A stretch of 64,000 bases of DNA from positions 7,745,001 through 7,809,000 of the forward strand of contig NC_135132.1 in the NCBI RefSeq assembly GCF_050908995.1. Reading direction: 5' to 3'. Both the position numbers and the translations under genes were made by a program. The notes under the pieces are model-generated. The model saw nothing but the letters and a program-made list of their open reading frames with translations. It was not told the origin of the DNA and ran no database searches. Numbering within the stretch: position 1 is the stretch's first letter; every line of letters starts with the position of its first letter. This DNA comes from Andrena cerasifolii. Taxonomy: Eukaryota > Arthropoda > Insecta > Hymenoptera > Andrenidae. Shown one piece after another: positions 47,961 through 60,310 of the stretch.

Positions 47961-49190
47961 ATGGCTCTCGAACGTCAAGTGCGCGCCAAGGTACGGCTAA
48001 GTGCCCCGCCGTGAAACGTCCATCGTCAGGAGGACCGCGAGAGTTCAGTCGAGTGTGGAGTTCGTTGGAATCCTCGTTTCCCCCCTTTTCACATGGGACT
48101 ATCATTACTGTGGCTTGCTGTGGACCTCTCGGTTTCTTTTAAATTGACTTCCTTGGAAGCATATAACTCGTGGAAGCTGTTGCTAGGGGAACTGATTATT
48201 GGGCTCACGTGAACCTCCGTATTTGGTTTGGGGGATGGTTTACGGGGGACTTCCAACGACTCGATCACTGGGCCGAGTTGCGGGTTGCAGTTAGAAATGT
48301 TGCATCGTAATTGTCATTGCAGCTCGCTGGAAAGCGCAGCCCGGAGATGGAGAAGGAGGCCCAGGAATGGATCGAGGCCATTCTGGGGAAGAAGTTCCCT
48401 CCTAACGAGCTCTTCGAGGACGTGCTCAAGGACGGCCAGGTGCTGTGCGAGCTGATGAACAAGATCTCCCCCGGATCCGTGTCCAAGATCAACAGCTCCG
48501 GCGGCCAGTTCAAAATGATGGAGAACATCAACATGTAAGCGACTGATGGCTATTTTTACATTTAGAGAATGCCTGCTCCACTTTCGATCCGTCACACTAT
48601 CAACCACGCTGTTGCGCGCTAGATTCCAGAAAGCTCTCAAGGACTACGGAGTGGACGACGTCGACGTGTTCCAAACGGTCGACCTGTGGGAGAAGAAGGA
48701 CATCGCGCAGGTGGTCACCACCTTGTTCGCTCTTGGTCGCACGGTGCGTATTAATTACGAAAGCAATTCGCTATAGTATTTCGAAATTCCACACCAAACT
48801 CATCTACCTACTCACGGACCACAAATTCATGGCGCCCCTAACCCTGCACAACCCCTCTAATTTCTCACCCTGTTGATCACAAAAAATTGCTCACTACCCT
48901 ATCCCTAAAAATCACGGAACAACTACGTCCTCCTGGCCTCTATGCGGTCCCCAAGTGAGACCAACGTCCCGCAATTTTATTCTTCTGGTTGCCCGCAGAC
49001 GTACAAGCACCCAGAGTGGAAGGGGCCTTGGCTAGGGCCCAAGCCTTCCGAGGAATGCAAACGCGACTTCACGGAAGAGCAATTGCGCGCCGGTGAGGGG
49101 ATGATCGGCCTCCAGGCCGGCTCCAACAAGGGCGCCACCCAGGCGGGCCAGAGCATCGGCGCCACCCGCAAGATCCTCCTTGGAAAGTAG
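47961..49190 (+). CDS. Mp20: Muscle-specific protein 20 (calponin/transgelin family)
   Basis: Mp20 is a small actin-associated calponin-family protein of insect synchronous muscle. Exons 47961-47990, 48323-48534, 48623-48743 and 48999-49190 join in phase to 184 residues, the same length as known Mp20 proteins. The CH domain spans about residues 15-125 (EAQEWIEAILGKKFP, DGQVLCELMNKI, KALKDYGVDDVDVFQTVDLW). A single calponin-like repeat near the C-terminus reads GMIGLQAGSNKGATQAG. The protein ends ATRKILLGK. The first coding exon is ten codons (MALERQVRAK). Codon use is strongly biased to C/G-ending codons (AAG, CTG, GAG), as expected for an abundant protein. TATA/initiator promoter just upstream. 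Confidence 0.96.
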
Positions 49191-51873
49191 AGGCGCCTAT
49201 CCCCCCCTCCCTTAGACCCCCACAAAAATCTGTATTTTGTATGTACATGTATATAATATTACGTATTTATTTTGTATTTTGTAATTGAACGGTAATATAA
49301 ATTTATTATTTACGCCGAATGGTCTCTTCAATACCCCCGGACGCCCCCGAAGCCGGCCATTTTAGGCACCGAGAGAGGAATCTCTGGCGAAAGCGCGAGA
49401 AACACGAGGATACACGAGCGTTTCGAGAATTCTCGCGGCTGGGTAAAAATATGACAGCAGTCAGCCCGGCCAGACGGCCGTAATGGAGTTTTACAGCTGC
49501 TGGCAGTGTTAAGAGAAACATCGGCGCTGAAATCTCTGTCATTCGCTGCCTCTCTTCACGCCCCCGTTTTTAATTCACTCGCCACGCAGGACAGATTGGA
49601 CCCGCATGACGATTAGTGGGGGCGACTCGCGGAGGCCTTTGCTAAGCGATGCCTCGCTCGAGGCCTTGGAATTTGGGGCAAAGACCCAGTTTTTTTCTCT
49701 CGATTTTATGGACCACTTACGGGGATGTTCTTTTTGAAAATTTATGGAAAAGTCAGAAAATTATGCAACTTTGTGTCCAGGTAGAATAGTTCATCCGTAA
49801 CGCAAACGTATTTTTTGTTGGTGCCATAGAACTGTTTCGTGGGGGTGAAATCACCCCTCGAAGAAAATGTAGAATTTTCTTCCTCGTGGAATATCTCGAG
49901 AACGGTGAGAGATATCGAAAATCAGTTTAAACAAAAGTTGCATCTGTTTTTTATATCTACAAACCTGCGTAAAAATAATTATCGAAAAAGTCATACTTTT
50001 CAAGTTACCCCCACCAACAATCCTGAATTTGAGATTTATTTTTACGCAGTTTTGCAGATATAAAGAAAAGATTCAACTTTTGTTTAAACTTCTTTTCGAT
50101 ATCTCTCACCCTTCTAGAGATATTCCAGGAAATAAAAAATTCTACATTTTTCCGAGGGTTGATTTCACCCCCTAAAATGTCGCCAACAAAAATGCGTTTG
50201 TGTTACTGATAAACTACTCTAATTGCACGCAAAGTTGCATAATTTTCTGAAATTTTGGGTTGCCTAAATTCTCTTGCGAGAATCGTGGGTTGTGTAAAGT
50301 TGAAAAATTGATGTCCAAGTGTGATAATAGGATATTTAAGTATTCATTTGATGGTCAGTTGGCAAAGTGTGTGTGGCTGTTTCAGTGTGTTTGGGGTTCG
50401 CGCACATGTTTGAATTGTTAAAATTAGACGGGAAGAAATGAAAATACATAAGATGGTGGCCCAAGGTTACGAGGAATCGCGGAAAGTCTGAATCGCTGGT
50501 GGTCACTGGCGTGTGATTGAAAACTTAGGTGGGAAGCATTGGGTTTGCTCTTTTCCCCTTTTTCTTTGGTGGAGATTGTGGCCTTCTTTGTAGTGGGCTC
50601 TCAGAGGAGGCTTCCAAATATATTTTGATAGATAGAGACATTGAAATTTATTAAAAGCATCGTGTTGCCTTGTTGGACGACAGAGATGCGCGGTAATTGG
50701 GCGGTAATGTAATTCTGCTTGTTTGGCCTTCAGCTGCAATTTCCTTCAATTTATCTTCAGGGAGTAGTTGCGGAATTTTCGAAAGATACTGCGAGTTTCA
50801 GTAATATTCATTTCCGTTTGCTCTTCTTTTCCCTCGTTAAAGTTATGTTATAATTTTTTATACTTCTGTAATTTTTAGATCCTTGAAAAATTTTCATTAA
50901 GGGACTTTGCAATGTTTCGCAAATATTAAATTTTTATTTCAGGAATTTGTATTTTTCTTCCAACGATTTCTATATTCTTCCACTAATCTTCTGAAAGAAA
51001 TCCTACAATTCTAGAAAAATTATTCTCAATTTATATCGACATTTTTTACATACTGCAACTCTTCTGCTTTGAAATCTCTTCAATTTCTACAAATGTAATT
51101 CCTAAATTTTTGAAAAAGTACCATCTTCCACATTTAGTTCAATAATTCTTCCCTTCAAAATTCCAGTCCCCCCCCAAGAAACATAATTTCCTCCAATTTC
51201 CTTTTCCAAAATGCTTCCATAAAGCCTTAAATTAAAAAAAGAAGCTTACACAATTATTGCATCACCATCCAACGACCTGCTTCCCAAAATATGAACTTGA
51301 AATGCATAAAAAAATTCCAATTTCCTTCAGTTCCTCCCATAAGTAGTCCCATAGGTACTATGTCTTTCAGATACTCCTACGACTCCACTCCCAAGGGGGG
51401 CAGGTTCCTCAGGCAGCCTTCCCAAATGCAGACACGACGTGCTCAGAAGCGCGAACCACTCGGAATAATAAAATTTATAGCAGTTATATCAGACGAATAA
51501 CAGGTGGATGAAAATGATGCGCGGCAGCAAGTGGCGGCAAGTGTTGGCCGTCACACGAAAATAGTGATATTGTAATTAGCATTGTGTACTGGTGGTGCAC
51601 GCGTCCGCCGCGGGATTCCATTTGGCACGGCCTTCGTCGCAACATGCAGCTTCTAAATTTATTCCTTTGGTCCTTCCAGAAACGCGGGAAAGAATATCCG
51701 CTCCTAAATCATGTGATTTTGGACAGTTGCAAAGGAGATGCTACGTCTCCTCGACTTCATTGATGGAATGGCTAAAATACTTCACACTAAGTAGTCCAAG
51801 TAGTCTAATATGGGGATCAGGTGAAGTGTTGTAAATCGATTTCAACTAAACTTTGAAGTTATATAGAAAACTC
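49191..51873. other. Mp20 3' flank and gene-poor sequence
   Basis: Mp20's 3' UTR lies in the first 120 bp (variant signal AATATAAA near 49292). Beyond that, apart from the inverted repeat at 49748-50256, I see no coding exon or RNA gene. Segment 51500-51660 is GC-richer than its surroundings. Confidence 0.4.
49748..50256. mobile_element. Long inverted-repeat element
   Basis: AAAGTCAGAAAATTATGCAA at the left is inverted at the right as TTGCATAATTTTCTGAAATTT. The arms (about 220 bp each) continue through AGAGATATCGAAAATCAGTT and its near complement, meeting at about 50005. No coding frame. The ends lack a clear target duplication, so the exact boundaries are uncertain. Confidence 0.68.
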
Positions 51874-52375
51874 TAAAGCTCTAAAGCTCTAAAGCTCTAA
51901 AGCTCTAAAGCTCTAAAGCTCTAAAGCTCTAAAGCTCTAAAGCTCTAAAGCTCTAAAGCTCTAAAGCTCTAAAGCTCCAAAGCTCTAAAGCTCCAAAGCT
52001 CCAAAGCTCCAAAGCTCCAAAGCTCCAAAGCTCCAAAGCTCCAAAGCTCCAAAGCTCCAAAGCTTCAAAGCTCCAAAGTTGCAAAGCTTCAAAGCTCCAA
52101 AGCTCCAAAGTTCCAAAGTTGCAAAGCTTCAAAGCTTCAAAGCTCCCAAGCTCTAAAGTTTCAAAGTTCCAAAGCTTCAAAGCTCCAAAGCTCCAAAGCT
52201 CTAAAGCTCTAAAACTCTAAAGTTTCAAAGTTCCAAAGCTTCAAAGCTCCAAAGCTCCAAAGCTCCAAAGCTCTAAAGCTCTAAAACTCTAAAGTTTCAA
52301 AGTTTCAAAGTTCCAAAGCTCCAAAGCTCCAAAGCTCCAAAGCTCCAAAGCTCTAAAGCTCTAAAACTCTAAAAT
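51874..52375. repeat. Satellite of the 8-bp unit CTCTAAAG
   Basis: About 62 copies of CTCTAAAG, changing near 51975 to CTCCAAAG and later to mixtures with TTCCAAAG, TTGCAAAG and CTTCAAAG. The ends are cleaner and the middle more varied, suggesting local expansion and drift. Because three units are 24 bases (8 codons), the complement reads as an open 8-residue LELWSFGA-type repeat, which is an artefact and not a gene. Confidence 0.92.
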
Positions 52376-53154
52376 TGAGATTTAGAAAAATTAAAAATGC
52401 CTTGAATGATAGATGTTTGTATGTTTCAATTGAAAGAAGTTTGTAATGTTGATTTAGAAAGATTGAAAATGGTTTTGAAAAAAGATGTTGGTGGGGGGAA
52501 ATTTGAGTTTCTTGTGGGATTTGATATTATTATAGGTAATTTGAAAAAAGTAACGAATAAAGGTGTTTGGTCCCTTTTTTAGAGTATTGGTACCACTTAA
52601 TAAAGTGTCAATCACTTTAAAAATAACTTGTCGTGATTTGATGCTATAATGTTTAAGCCGCGGGTGATTTAATCTAATATTAGTTTGATTGGAAGCAGAT
52701 GGACACCGAGACGAGTGAAGAATTACGCTAGAGTTACGAAAACAAATTGATGCTCAAATGTTCTGACATATTGCCTGATAAAAATAGGAATTATTTCACG
52801 GTAGTGAAGCTCGTTATACAATTGTACAGGTTTTTCAGAAAAATTTCCAATGGTTGTCATGGAAGTCTACCACACTAATGTACTAACACCTTAAATGATT
52901 TAAAGCAAATACTTTTTGGATATAAAATTCTTAATATAAACTTTTTTACTATAAATTCTTCCTTGACAAAAACTAAAAGATTTCATAAGAAATAAAATGT
53001 GTTATACTTGCTATAATTGGATTGCAACTTTCAATTAGTTTAACATCCTGCTTTTTACATCAAACATGAATGAACTTTAAAATATTAATTAAAAACTTTA
53101 CAGTAATTTTAATAAATATTATCCTGCAATGGTTTTCAAACACTTTGTCTCTAT
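52376..53154. other. AT-rich spacer
   Basis: No repeat or coding exon that I can support between the 8-bp satellite and the putative membrane-protein gene. Confidence 0.4.
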
Positions 53155-53729
53155 TCAGCTAAAGAAGATGGCAGCACTTATTGGATACCAGTGTTGCAAA
53201 GATATCATCTGAGTTTCGTTCAAGTTCCTCCAAAGTATTTGATGTGCGATTGGGTCCAGATGGCGTTGCACTACCTTTATGCCCATAAAATTACAATTTT
53301 GAAACAAAAACGAAAGCTGAGAGACCTGTTGCAACAATATTTTTACTTGCTGATTTCCCTGAAGAAATAAATCAATCTTCATCGATTTCACCAGTAAAAT
53401 TTATCATGATTTGAATATTTTTAAAACTATAGGAGTTACACAATAATTCTTGCAAATAACCTAAAAATCGCATGGATTAATTTTCTTACACTCCAGTATT
53501 CAACTCCTTTTAATCCCAATTTCTTTCCGTCCTCATACCCAATATACTCCAAAGGGTTGACCAGTAAATCTACCGCTACCATTGGTGCACGATACAATAA
53601 AGTCACAATAATAAGAAAAATTAATAATAATATTCTGGAGCACGTATACGGCAGTTTCCTAATGTGAGGGACCTGTCGGACAAAATGGGGACGGCGCCTC
53701 ATAAAATGGCGGTCCATTCGCGTCGCCAT
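53155..53729 (-). CDS. Possible two-exon small membrane protein, unknown
   Basis: I do not recognise the family. Exon 1 (53729-53490) starts MATRMDRHFMRRRPHFVRQ, a strongly basic N-terminus, followed by a hydrophobic span (RILLLIFLIIVTLLYRAPMV, about residues 32-51) and DLLVNPLEYIGYEDGKK. A donor GTAAG after the codon for Ser-80 joins in phase to exon 2 (53358-53155), beginning GNQQVKILLQQVSQL and ending at a stop, total 147 residues. The basic-then-hydrophobic design fits a type II membrane or mitochondrial protein. The frame is open for another 180 bases upstream, so the start could be earlier. It could be a real gene, an exon pair of a longer gene, or chance. Confidence 0.38.
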
Positions 53730-55109
53730 TCCACAATTTTTATGAGGCGAGTGAATTGGCCCGAGAAGTGGAATAAAATAAAATAAAGTAGCCCGGCTAG
53801 GAAACGTGGACTCAGGAATAGATACGATCGAGGTAGTCGTTCTCATTTCGTACATACTTGGCGTGAGAAGCAACTGTGCCTTTTGATATGGCGCCAGCCA
53901 TAGTCGTAGCATCCGGGAACGCGACGGGCCTTAATTTAAATCCTTTCCTCCGGTTTTTCGAAAAACGCCGCGGTTCATCCAAGCTATCTTAGATCTTACA
54001 AATCGCCTGCTACGCAAAATTTCACAATTCACCGATCTTGGCACCCTGTGCTCCAAAGAATGAATTAAAATACCCTATGAGCTAATAAAACTGTAAACAA
54101 CGACGGCAGCGCCATCTATGCCGGATTTTCTTGCCTTTACACCTCTTTTTTAATTAAGAAATTGAATAAAAAAAGGGGAGGCTCTTTGAGCTCTCTTTTA
54201 AAATAAGTTTCACGAGGGAACTCGGGAAGTTGTAGGGTGCAGTAGGTTTTTTGTAATATTTTTGGTATTTTCTTCCAAAATGCTGCTTATAGAAATTTTT
54301 TGCCGTCTTGTTAATGGGAATTGGCGTGTTAAGAGTAAGATAGTACCTCAGCTGTAAGGTGAATAAAAGGGTAGTTGTGAATGTAAATAGGGTGGATGTT
54401 AATTATAGTAGCAGGGAGCATGATCGATTAGTAATGTTCTGCCAAAGCGTCTCAAAATTCAGTGAGATTTCAGAAAACAAGCCGTCTCCGCTGCCATTTC
54501 GCCTCGTGAAATATAAATATGACACGCGGGAAACTCAGGCGTCGTATGCAGTTTCCAAACGAACCGCGAATGCCAGGAACTGTATCCCGCGATGTAAAGG
54601 GGATCTAGAAATAATGTACGATTCTTGGCGTGAAAAATGAGTGGAAGGATCCAGCTCGTCCATTACACTTTTGACAAATAAAAATTCGATCGGTCGCACA
54701 GGATGTTTTTCAAAGACGGTATTTAAGAGAGAATAATTTTGCAATCTGGTCGTGGTACCTTATTTTTTTTTTATTTATACTGATCTACATTGATAAAGAG
54801 GTTAGATATGTTACAGATTATTTGAAGTTTCGTGACATCTTAGCTACAGCTACTCCTCGGGGTTCCTCCTCTTTTGGAAAATATTCTGACTCTCAGGAGA
54901 AGTAAAATTCAACTACTGGCGGATGAAGGATTCTTTGGTGTAGGGAGGTTGGGGGAGGCTGGAGGTTTGGGAAGCTACCATTTTGTTCATGTCTACTGCA
55001 GAAAGGTTAAGTTTCAACCTTCAAGAATTGTCCCAAGTTCCTATAGGCTAGACAGATGCAGTAGAGGTTCCTTCGAGGGTCCTAGTCTGTGACGAATGAT
55101 AACCCTGAG
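53730..55109. other. Gene-poor sequence
   Basis: Mixed AT-rich sequence with short open frames only. No exon with good splice signals or repeat ends seen. Confidence 0.35.
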
Positions 55110-55680
55110 ATATCTAAGGGCTTGCACTCCCAATTTGAACATTCTATTAGAACTAATATATCCTATTTTAGGTCCACATAGTGCTGGATCCTCTATTCCC
55201 AAGTCGTGCAACCCAGAAGAACCAATACATCCCATTTTTAGGCCCACATAGTTTTGGATCCTCTGTTCCCAAGTGGTGCCACCCAGAAGAATCAATATAC
55301 CTCATTTTTAGGTCCACTGGATATTCTATTACCAAGTCGTGCCACCCAGAAGAACCAATAAATATGCCCCATTTTGGGTTCACATACTGCCGGATCCTCT
55401 ATTCCCTTGTGGTGCCACCCAGAAGAATCAATATACCTCATTTTTAGGTCCACATAGAGCTGGATCCTCTATTACCAAGTCGTGCTACCCAAAAGAACCA
55501 ATAAATACACCCCATTTTGGGTTCACATACTGCCGGATCCTCTATTCCCAAGTGGTGCCACCCAGAAAAATCAATACACCTCATTTTTAGGTCCACATAG
55601 AGGTGGATCCTCTATTCCCAAGTCGCGCCACCCAAAAGAATCAATATACCCCATTTTTGCTTCACATAAAAGCATATGAG
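55110..55680. repeat. Tandem satellite, 72-bp unit with a dimeric pattern
   Basis: About seven and a half copies of a 62-74 bp unit, most near 72 bp. Each has GGATCCTCTATTCCCAAG, GTCGTGCCACCCAGAAGAA and CATTTTTAGGTCCACATAG. Alternate units differ consistently (AAGTCGTGCC against AAGTGGTGCC, and a GGGTTCACATACTGCC variant), giving a higher-order dimer of about 144 bp. All frames are open because stops are rare in the unit, so the long open frames here are not genes. Confidence 0.9.
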
Positions 55681-55899
55681 CATATTCACATAAGAGCTAC
55701 GGGTTTCACGATTCCCAACTCATACAATTCTCAAGAGCCAACACACCTCATTTCGGGCTCCCACACTTCTGGACATTCCCAGCATTGCGAGCACCAGCGT
55801 CCTCCACCTTCGCCCGAGGTCCCGCACCGTCCCCAATTCATAAAACCTGTCCCCCGACAGATCACTCTAATTACCAAGCGGCATCGAGCGCTGCCTGAC

Positions 55900-56560
55900 C
55901 TCCCACACCGAATTTATACCGCAACGTGTCCGCGCAATCAAGGTTCCTCCGTGTCTCGAGCGGCCCTCGGCCGGCCTAAGTTTGCGCAACGGTCTCGCGG
56001 GAGTGTCCAGGGAGGTTTTCGCGCGGCCGAATCATTATGTCACGATAATGTAACAAGTTAGCGTGGAGCGGGCGGCGGGGAGGCAAGCCGGCGGGCAAAT
56101 TGGCAGCCACCGAAGAAATATTAAATCGGCTATGCGGGAGATGCAGGGATATTTCGGCGGTCACCTTGAAAAATATTCGTCACCGCGCACGGTTGCGGCT
56201 ACGCGAGAGGCTTCGGCCGGCCGCCTGCCCTCTCCGGCCCGCCTTTCTATTATCGGATCCGCTATCAGATATCATCATTATCGAGGGACACGTTTATTGC
56301 CACCGAAATACATCTTCGAGGATAAATTGTCGCGCGAGCGCGGCACTCGGGCCCTCGGGCAGCTCTGGGCCGCGCTTCATCACGCTTAACGAATGCGTTA
56401 ATGAGCGATTAATGTCGCCGTAAAACGCCCGCGTGCGCGAGCCACGCCGTCGCGGCTCTAATTGCGTGAAACGCACTCGAGGAGCGATAAAATAGTGACG
56501 GATCGCCGTCCGACGGGCGGCGAATCGATCCTCGCTGCGTCGAGGGACCGGCTGGGAGAC
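55900..56560. other. GC- and CpG-rich island with ATTA motifs, possibly regulatory
   Basis: In contrast to its AT-rich surroundings, this stretch is dense in CG, with runs such as GCGCGAGCGCGGCACTCGGG and GCACTCGAGGAGCGATAAAA. Embedded are homeodomain-type TAAT/ATTA sites (GCGTTAATGAGCGATTAATG near 56394-56413). No coding frame matches a known protein, and open frames occur on both strands because the composition is stop-poor. This style of sequence often marks insect developmental enhancers or promoters, but I cannot name a target gene. Confidence 0.45.
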
Positions 56561-58592
56561 GCTCGACCGAATTTGGGAAACCTTGGGGGAGGAAAATGGA
56601 GGAAGGTCGGCCAGAAAATAGGTCTAGCCGTTTGGAAACGATCTTTGAGAAAGTCGAGGCTTCGAATGGGCGCTAATTGGGCGCTACAGCCGGAGCCACT
56701 TGTGGCGCGCTCTCCCCACCATGCCGGCCAGTCCCCCCTCCACACCGGCGCGCGGAGCGAAAGTGGGCGTGGCGCTGTACGCGAGTCGAAGTGGGGGAAG
56801 CCGTTCGGAGAGTTCTACTCCTTTGGTTGAGACTATAGTCGCTGAGGAGCGGCTATTTGAGCTGCAAAATAGTCGCTGGTTTTAGAGAGCGTCAGCTAGT
56901 ATTTCTTGCATATAATTATCATGGAATAAAATTTATTTTACCGTAGAAACACTTCGTCCAACCCCCCTAGGTGTAATGCAAATGTTCTGAGAAATAATAC
57001 CACCCGCAATTGAGATGCAATGGCACGAACTACTGTTGCGCCAGCCAATCGAATTACCAATTTACAAGCAGGAAGTCGCGATTAATTCCGCGAACGGCGT
57101 GCTGTAAACGGCTGCAATCGTAAAGCCAGGCGGCCGGGGCCTAATTAAACCAGGTGTTCCCGGCAACAAAGTGCGCGAAATTGTATCAAAATTAGGATGC
57201 TGACTGTGCCATCGGGAAAGGGGAATTGAAGATTGTCCAAGTAATATTGGCAGAAGTGGTTCGCGGTGAATAATGGTCCCCTATATTTAACCGTGCCCGA
57301 GCCGCGGTAAATACGAGGACAGAGCTTTCTTTGATGACGTCAGGCGGCCATTTTTCCCCGAAAAGACATTCCGCTCGAAGGAAGGCGAAGTGGATCATAC
57401 GGAAATCAGGGGAACGCGGCTGAGCTCGCGGGTGGCGGACCTGGAATTCACGCATAAATCCTCCAGGACGATGAATTCGATGGATCAACCAAAATTCGAT
57501 GGCGATTCGGGCCGCGTATTTCATCGTGATTGATAGGCGAACCGATAGTGGGACGTGTCGTAAATCTTGCAATAACTAACCCGGGTGGTGCAGCCGGGCT
57601 TTCGGTGACTTTTGTCAGTTTTTGGGTGGGCTTTTGTGGGCACAGAAGTATGGTCCTTTTAGGGGTGGTAGTATAGTTTGTTTTCTTCATCTAGAATTCT
57701 ATTTTAGGCTTTAGAGTGGATGTTTGTTTATATCCATAGCGGGTTTCAGCAGCCCCTTTGTGATGCTTCAGTTAGAGTAGCCACTGTTTGTTCTTGTGAC
57801 TACTATGGGCATAAATTGCATTCTGAATGGATTTAGTTAGTTCTTTTTTAAGTTGTACTGCTCCTAGAAGAAGTCATTTGTCATTTCTGTGTGATCTTGA
57901 CCATGTGGCTTCTGGAGTTCACTACACTGGGTTCATCTGTTGCCTGGTTCTCTACTAGTGGAGTGGGATCAGTAGTAAGAAAGTATTTAAAGACACCGAA
58001 AAATTCGGGAATATATACATTATCTGACGAAATATGCGTGTATACAAATTGATGCCACATTAGCATGCCATGGAACTGGGAACTGTAAAGTTGTCAGGAA
58101 ACAATGAAGAAAGCTTTTCAACACACTTCATCCAAAGATCAACACCGGACTGAAGGTGGTGTGCACAAAGTTCCAAGTGGTAATTTCTATAAATAGTCAG
58201 GCATAACGCTGTGAGCGATGGTGGTGAGTGATTTTGAATATATTTAGTGAAAATTAAAGTTCCCTGACGGCACCGAGTTACCATTTTGTGGTCATTTCTC
58301 CTACGCTTCGTCTTGATCGTAGCAAAAGGCTACCACTTGAAAATTATCTGAGTTTTGAACCATCATTTCCCAAATCAGTGGGTACACTGAAATTATATTA
58401 AAAAAAATAATAAAAATTTCATCTTTCCAAGGTCAGAGCCCGTGAAGACAGCAATCAAACATCCATCATCCCCCTAAAATTTGAAGAGTGCTACGAGACT
58501 GGAGTCCGATATACTGAATTCGATCGAAAGAATGGAAGTAGGGATATCTAGAATTTTCTTTATATCACCCCCGTTGGACCTTGTGTCATCAG
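56561..58592. other. Gene-poor sequence
   Basis: No supported exon. The first part, to about 56,850, stays fairly GC-rich, then base composition returns to background. Confidence 0.35.
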
Positions 58593-58799
58593 CTAAAGTG
58601 TTGCATTTATTTTAAGAGGGACGAGTAAGTAAATATTGCGGCGTGGGTGGATGAGCAGGAAGAAAGCGAGCTCGAGGTTCTTCGCGAATTGTTTGCGTAG
58701 AAGACAAGCGTTGTCGCCAAGTGCTATATCTCGTGTTACCCCGAGATGCAGCCGGTGACTCACGGTAGCTTGCGAAACGCCTAATTCGCCAGCAGTCAT
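58593..58799 (-). pseudogene. Possible mariner transposase remnant
   Basis: Near the start of this - strand frame the segment ELGVSQATVSHRLH reads as the first helix-turn-helix of a mariner (Tc1/mariner) transposase. The frame continues RKQFAKNLELAFFLLIH, which I do not match confidently, and ends after 68 residues. The rest of a transposase (about 340 residues, with a DD34D catalytic triad) is not visible nearby. Best read as a decayed fragment. Confidence 0.45.
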
Positions 58800-59439
58800 T
58801 GTCTCGATTCTACTTTTAACGATCCGCGCGTAATACTCGAGCCGGTCCGTTTCAGACTATTGGGTGCCTGCGCGCTGGTTTCCACCTTGCCCGATTAATT
58901 CGACGCGGAGATTCGATTTTCTTTTCCTGATACTTAATTTAATCCCCAACCATTGCCGAGGAACTCTCAGCTGGCAGTGTATGCGTAGAATTTCACCAGT
59001 TTTGCGTAAATAATGTAGCTAACAATAGACGATGACTACCAGGTGAGTCGAGAATTTCCCAAATTCCTGAGGCCAATTTTAGAACTAAAAATTCGCAAAG
59101 TGGAGGAGGATTTGATGAATTGCACGGTGAATGAATTTCGGGGGATTCTGTGACATTGATTGGGATCGTGATATTATATAAAGTTGATGGGTAGTGGTAG
59201 GAGTAAGAATAGAGTAAACTGTAATGTTTCCTAGAGTGGCGGATCGTTAGCACCGCTCTGAAGTCTTCTTAATTAATCTCTCTCAATTGAGAACTCGATA
59301 GAGCCATTGCGCTGGTGCCAAACTGCTACATTTTATAAGTAGGTCGTTCACTTAAGTAAAACCATGGCATTAATCACGAGATCATTTATAGGCGGCGGGT
59401 GACCACAAAGTGAATGGCTGCTACCACTTATGGTCTTTC
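58800..59439. other. Gene-poor sequence
   Basis: No supported feature. Confidence 0.35.
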
Positions 59440-60310
59440 TGAGCTAAGGTGCTCCGCGAATGAGGCTCTTTTCGAATAGGGTCCTCCCGAATTAGGATTC
59501 GCCTAAACGAGGGGTCTTCTCAACTAGGGCCTTTCTCCACCACAGTTCTTCTCAACTAGAGTTTTCCTCAACTAGTTTTCATTCCCAATAGGGTCCTTCT
59601 CAACTAGGGTTCATCTTCACTAGGGTTAATTCTCAACTAGGGTTTATCTTCACTAGGCTTCTTCTCAACTAGGGTCTCCTCAACTAGGGTTCTCCTCAAT
59701 TAGGGGTTTACTGAACTATGGTTCTTCTCAACTGGGGTTCCTCTCCACTAGGGTTCTTCTCAACTAGGGTACTCCTCGATTGAGGTTCCTATTCTCTCCA
59801 CTAGGGTTCCACTAAAGTAAGGTTCCCCTCAACTGGATTTTTTCTCAACTAGGCTTCTCCTCCACTAGGTTTTTCTCCACTAGGGTTCTTCTCAATTAGG
59901 GTACTCCTCGACTGAGGTTCCTCTTCTCTCCACTAGGGTTCCACTAAAGTAAGGCTCCCCTCAACTGGGTTTTTTCTCAACTAGGCTTCTTCTCCACTAG
60001 GTTTTTCTCCACTAGGGTACTCCTCGACTGAGGTTCCTCTTCTCTCCACTAGGTTTCCACTAAAGTAAGGTTCCCCTCAACTGGGTTTTTTTCTCAACTA
60101 GGCTTCTTCTCCACTAGGTTCTTCTCAACTAGGGTCTTCCTTAACCAAGGCTTTTCTTAACTAGATTCCTCCTCAACCTAGGTCCTCCCACACTCAGATC
60201 TTCTCAACTAGGGTCTTCCTTAAACAAAAATTTTCACAAGTAGGCCCCCAAATAAGATTCTTCTCAACTAGGGTTGCTCTCACCCAGGGTCCTCCTCCAC
60301 AAGGGTTCCC
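59440..60310. repeat. Degenerate minisatellite of CTCAACTAGGGTT type
   Basis: About forty loosely conserved units, 14-20 bp, of the form TTCTCAACTAGGGTTC, with variants CTCCACTAGGG and CTGAGGTTCCTC. A 110-bp larger block repeats three times near 59765-60120 (ACTCCTCGACTGAGGTTC, then GGTTCCACTAAAGTAAGG). To the right it decays through 60,310-60,660 into C-rich sequence. Confidence 0.85.

Noticed and set aside
51953..52180. 75-codon frame of repeating LELWSFGA residues on the - strand
   Set aside because: It is only the translation of the 8-bp satellite.
55181..55679. Several overlapping open frames with repeated HPEE/PRR motifs
   Set aside because: They are translations of the 72-bp satellite, which lacks stops in several frames.
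56063..56830. Frames of 107-122 codons in the GC-rich island
   Set aside because: Open frames occur on both strands at once because stop codons are rare in CG-rich DNA. Nothing resembles a known protein.
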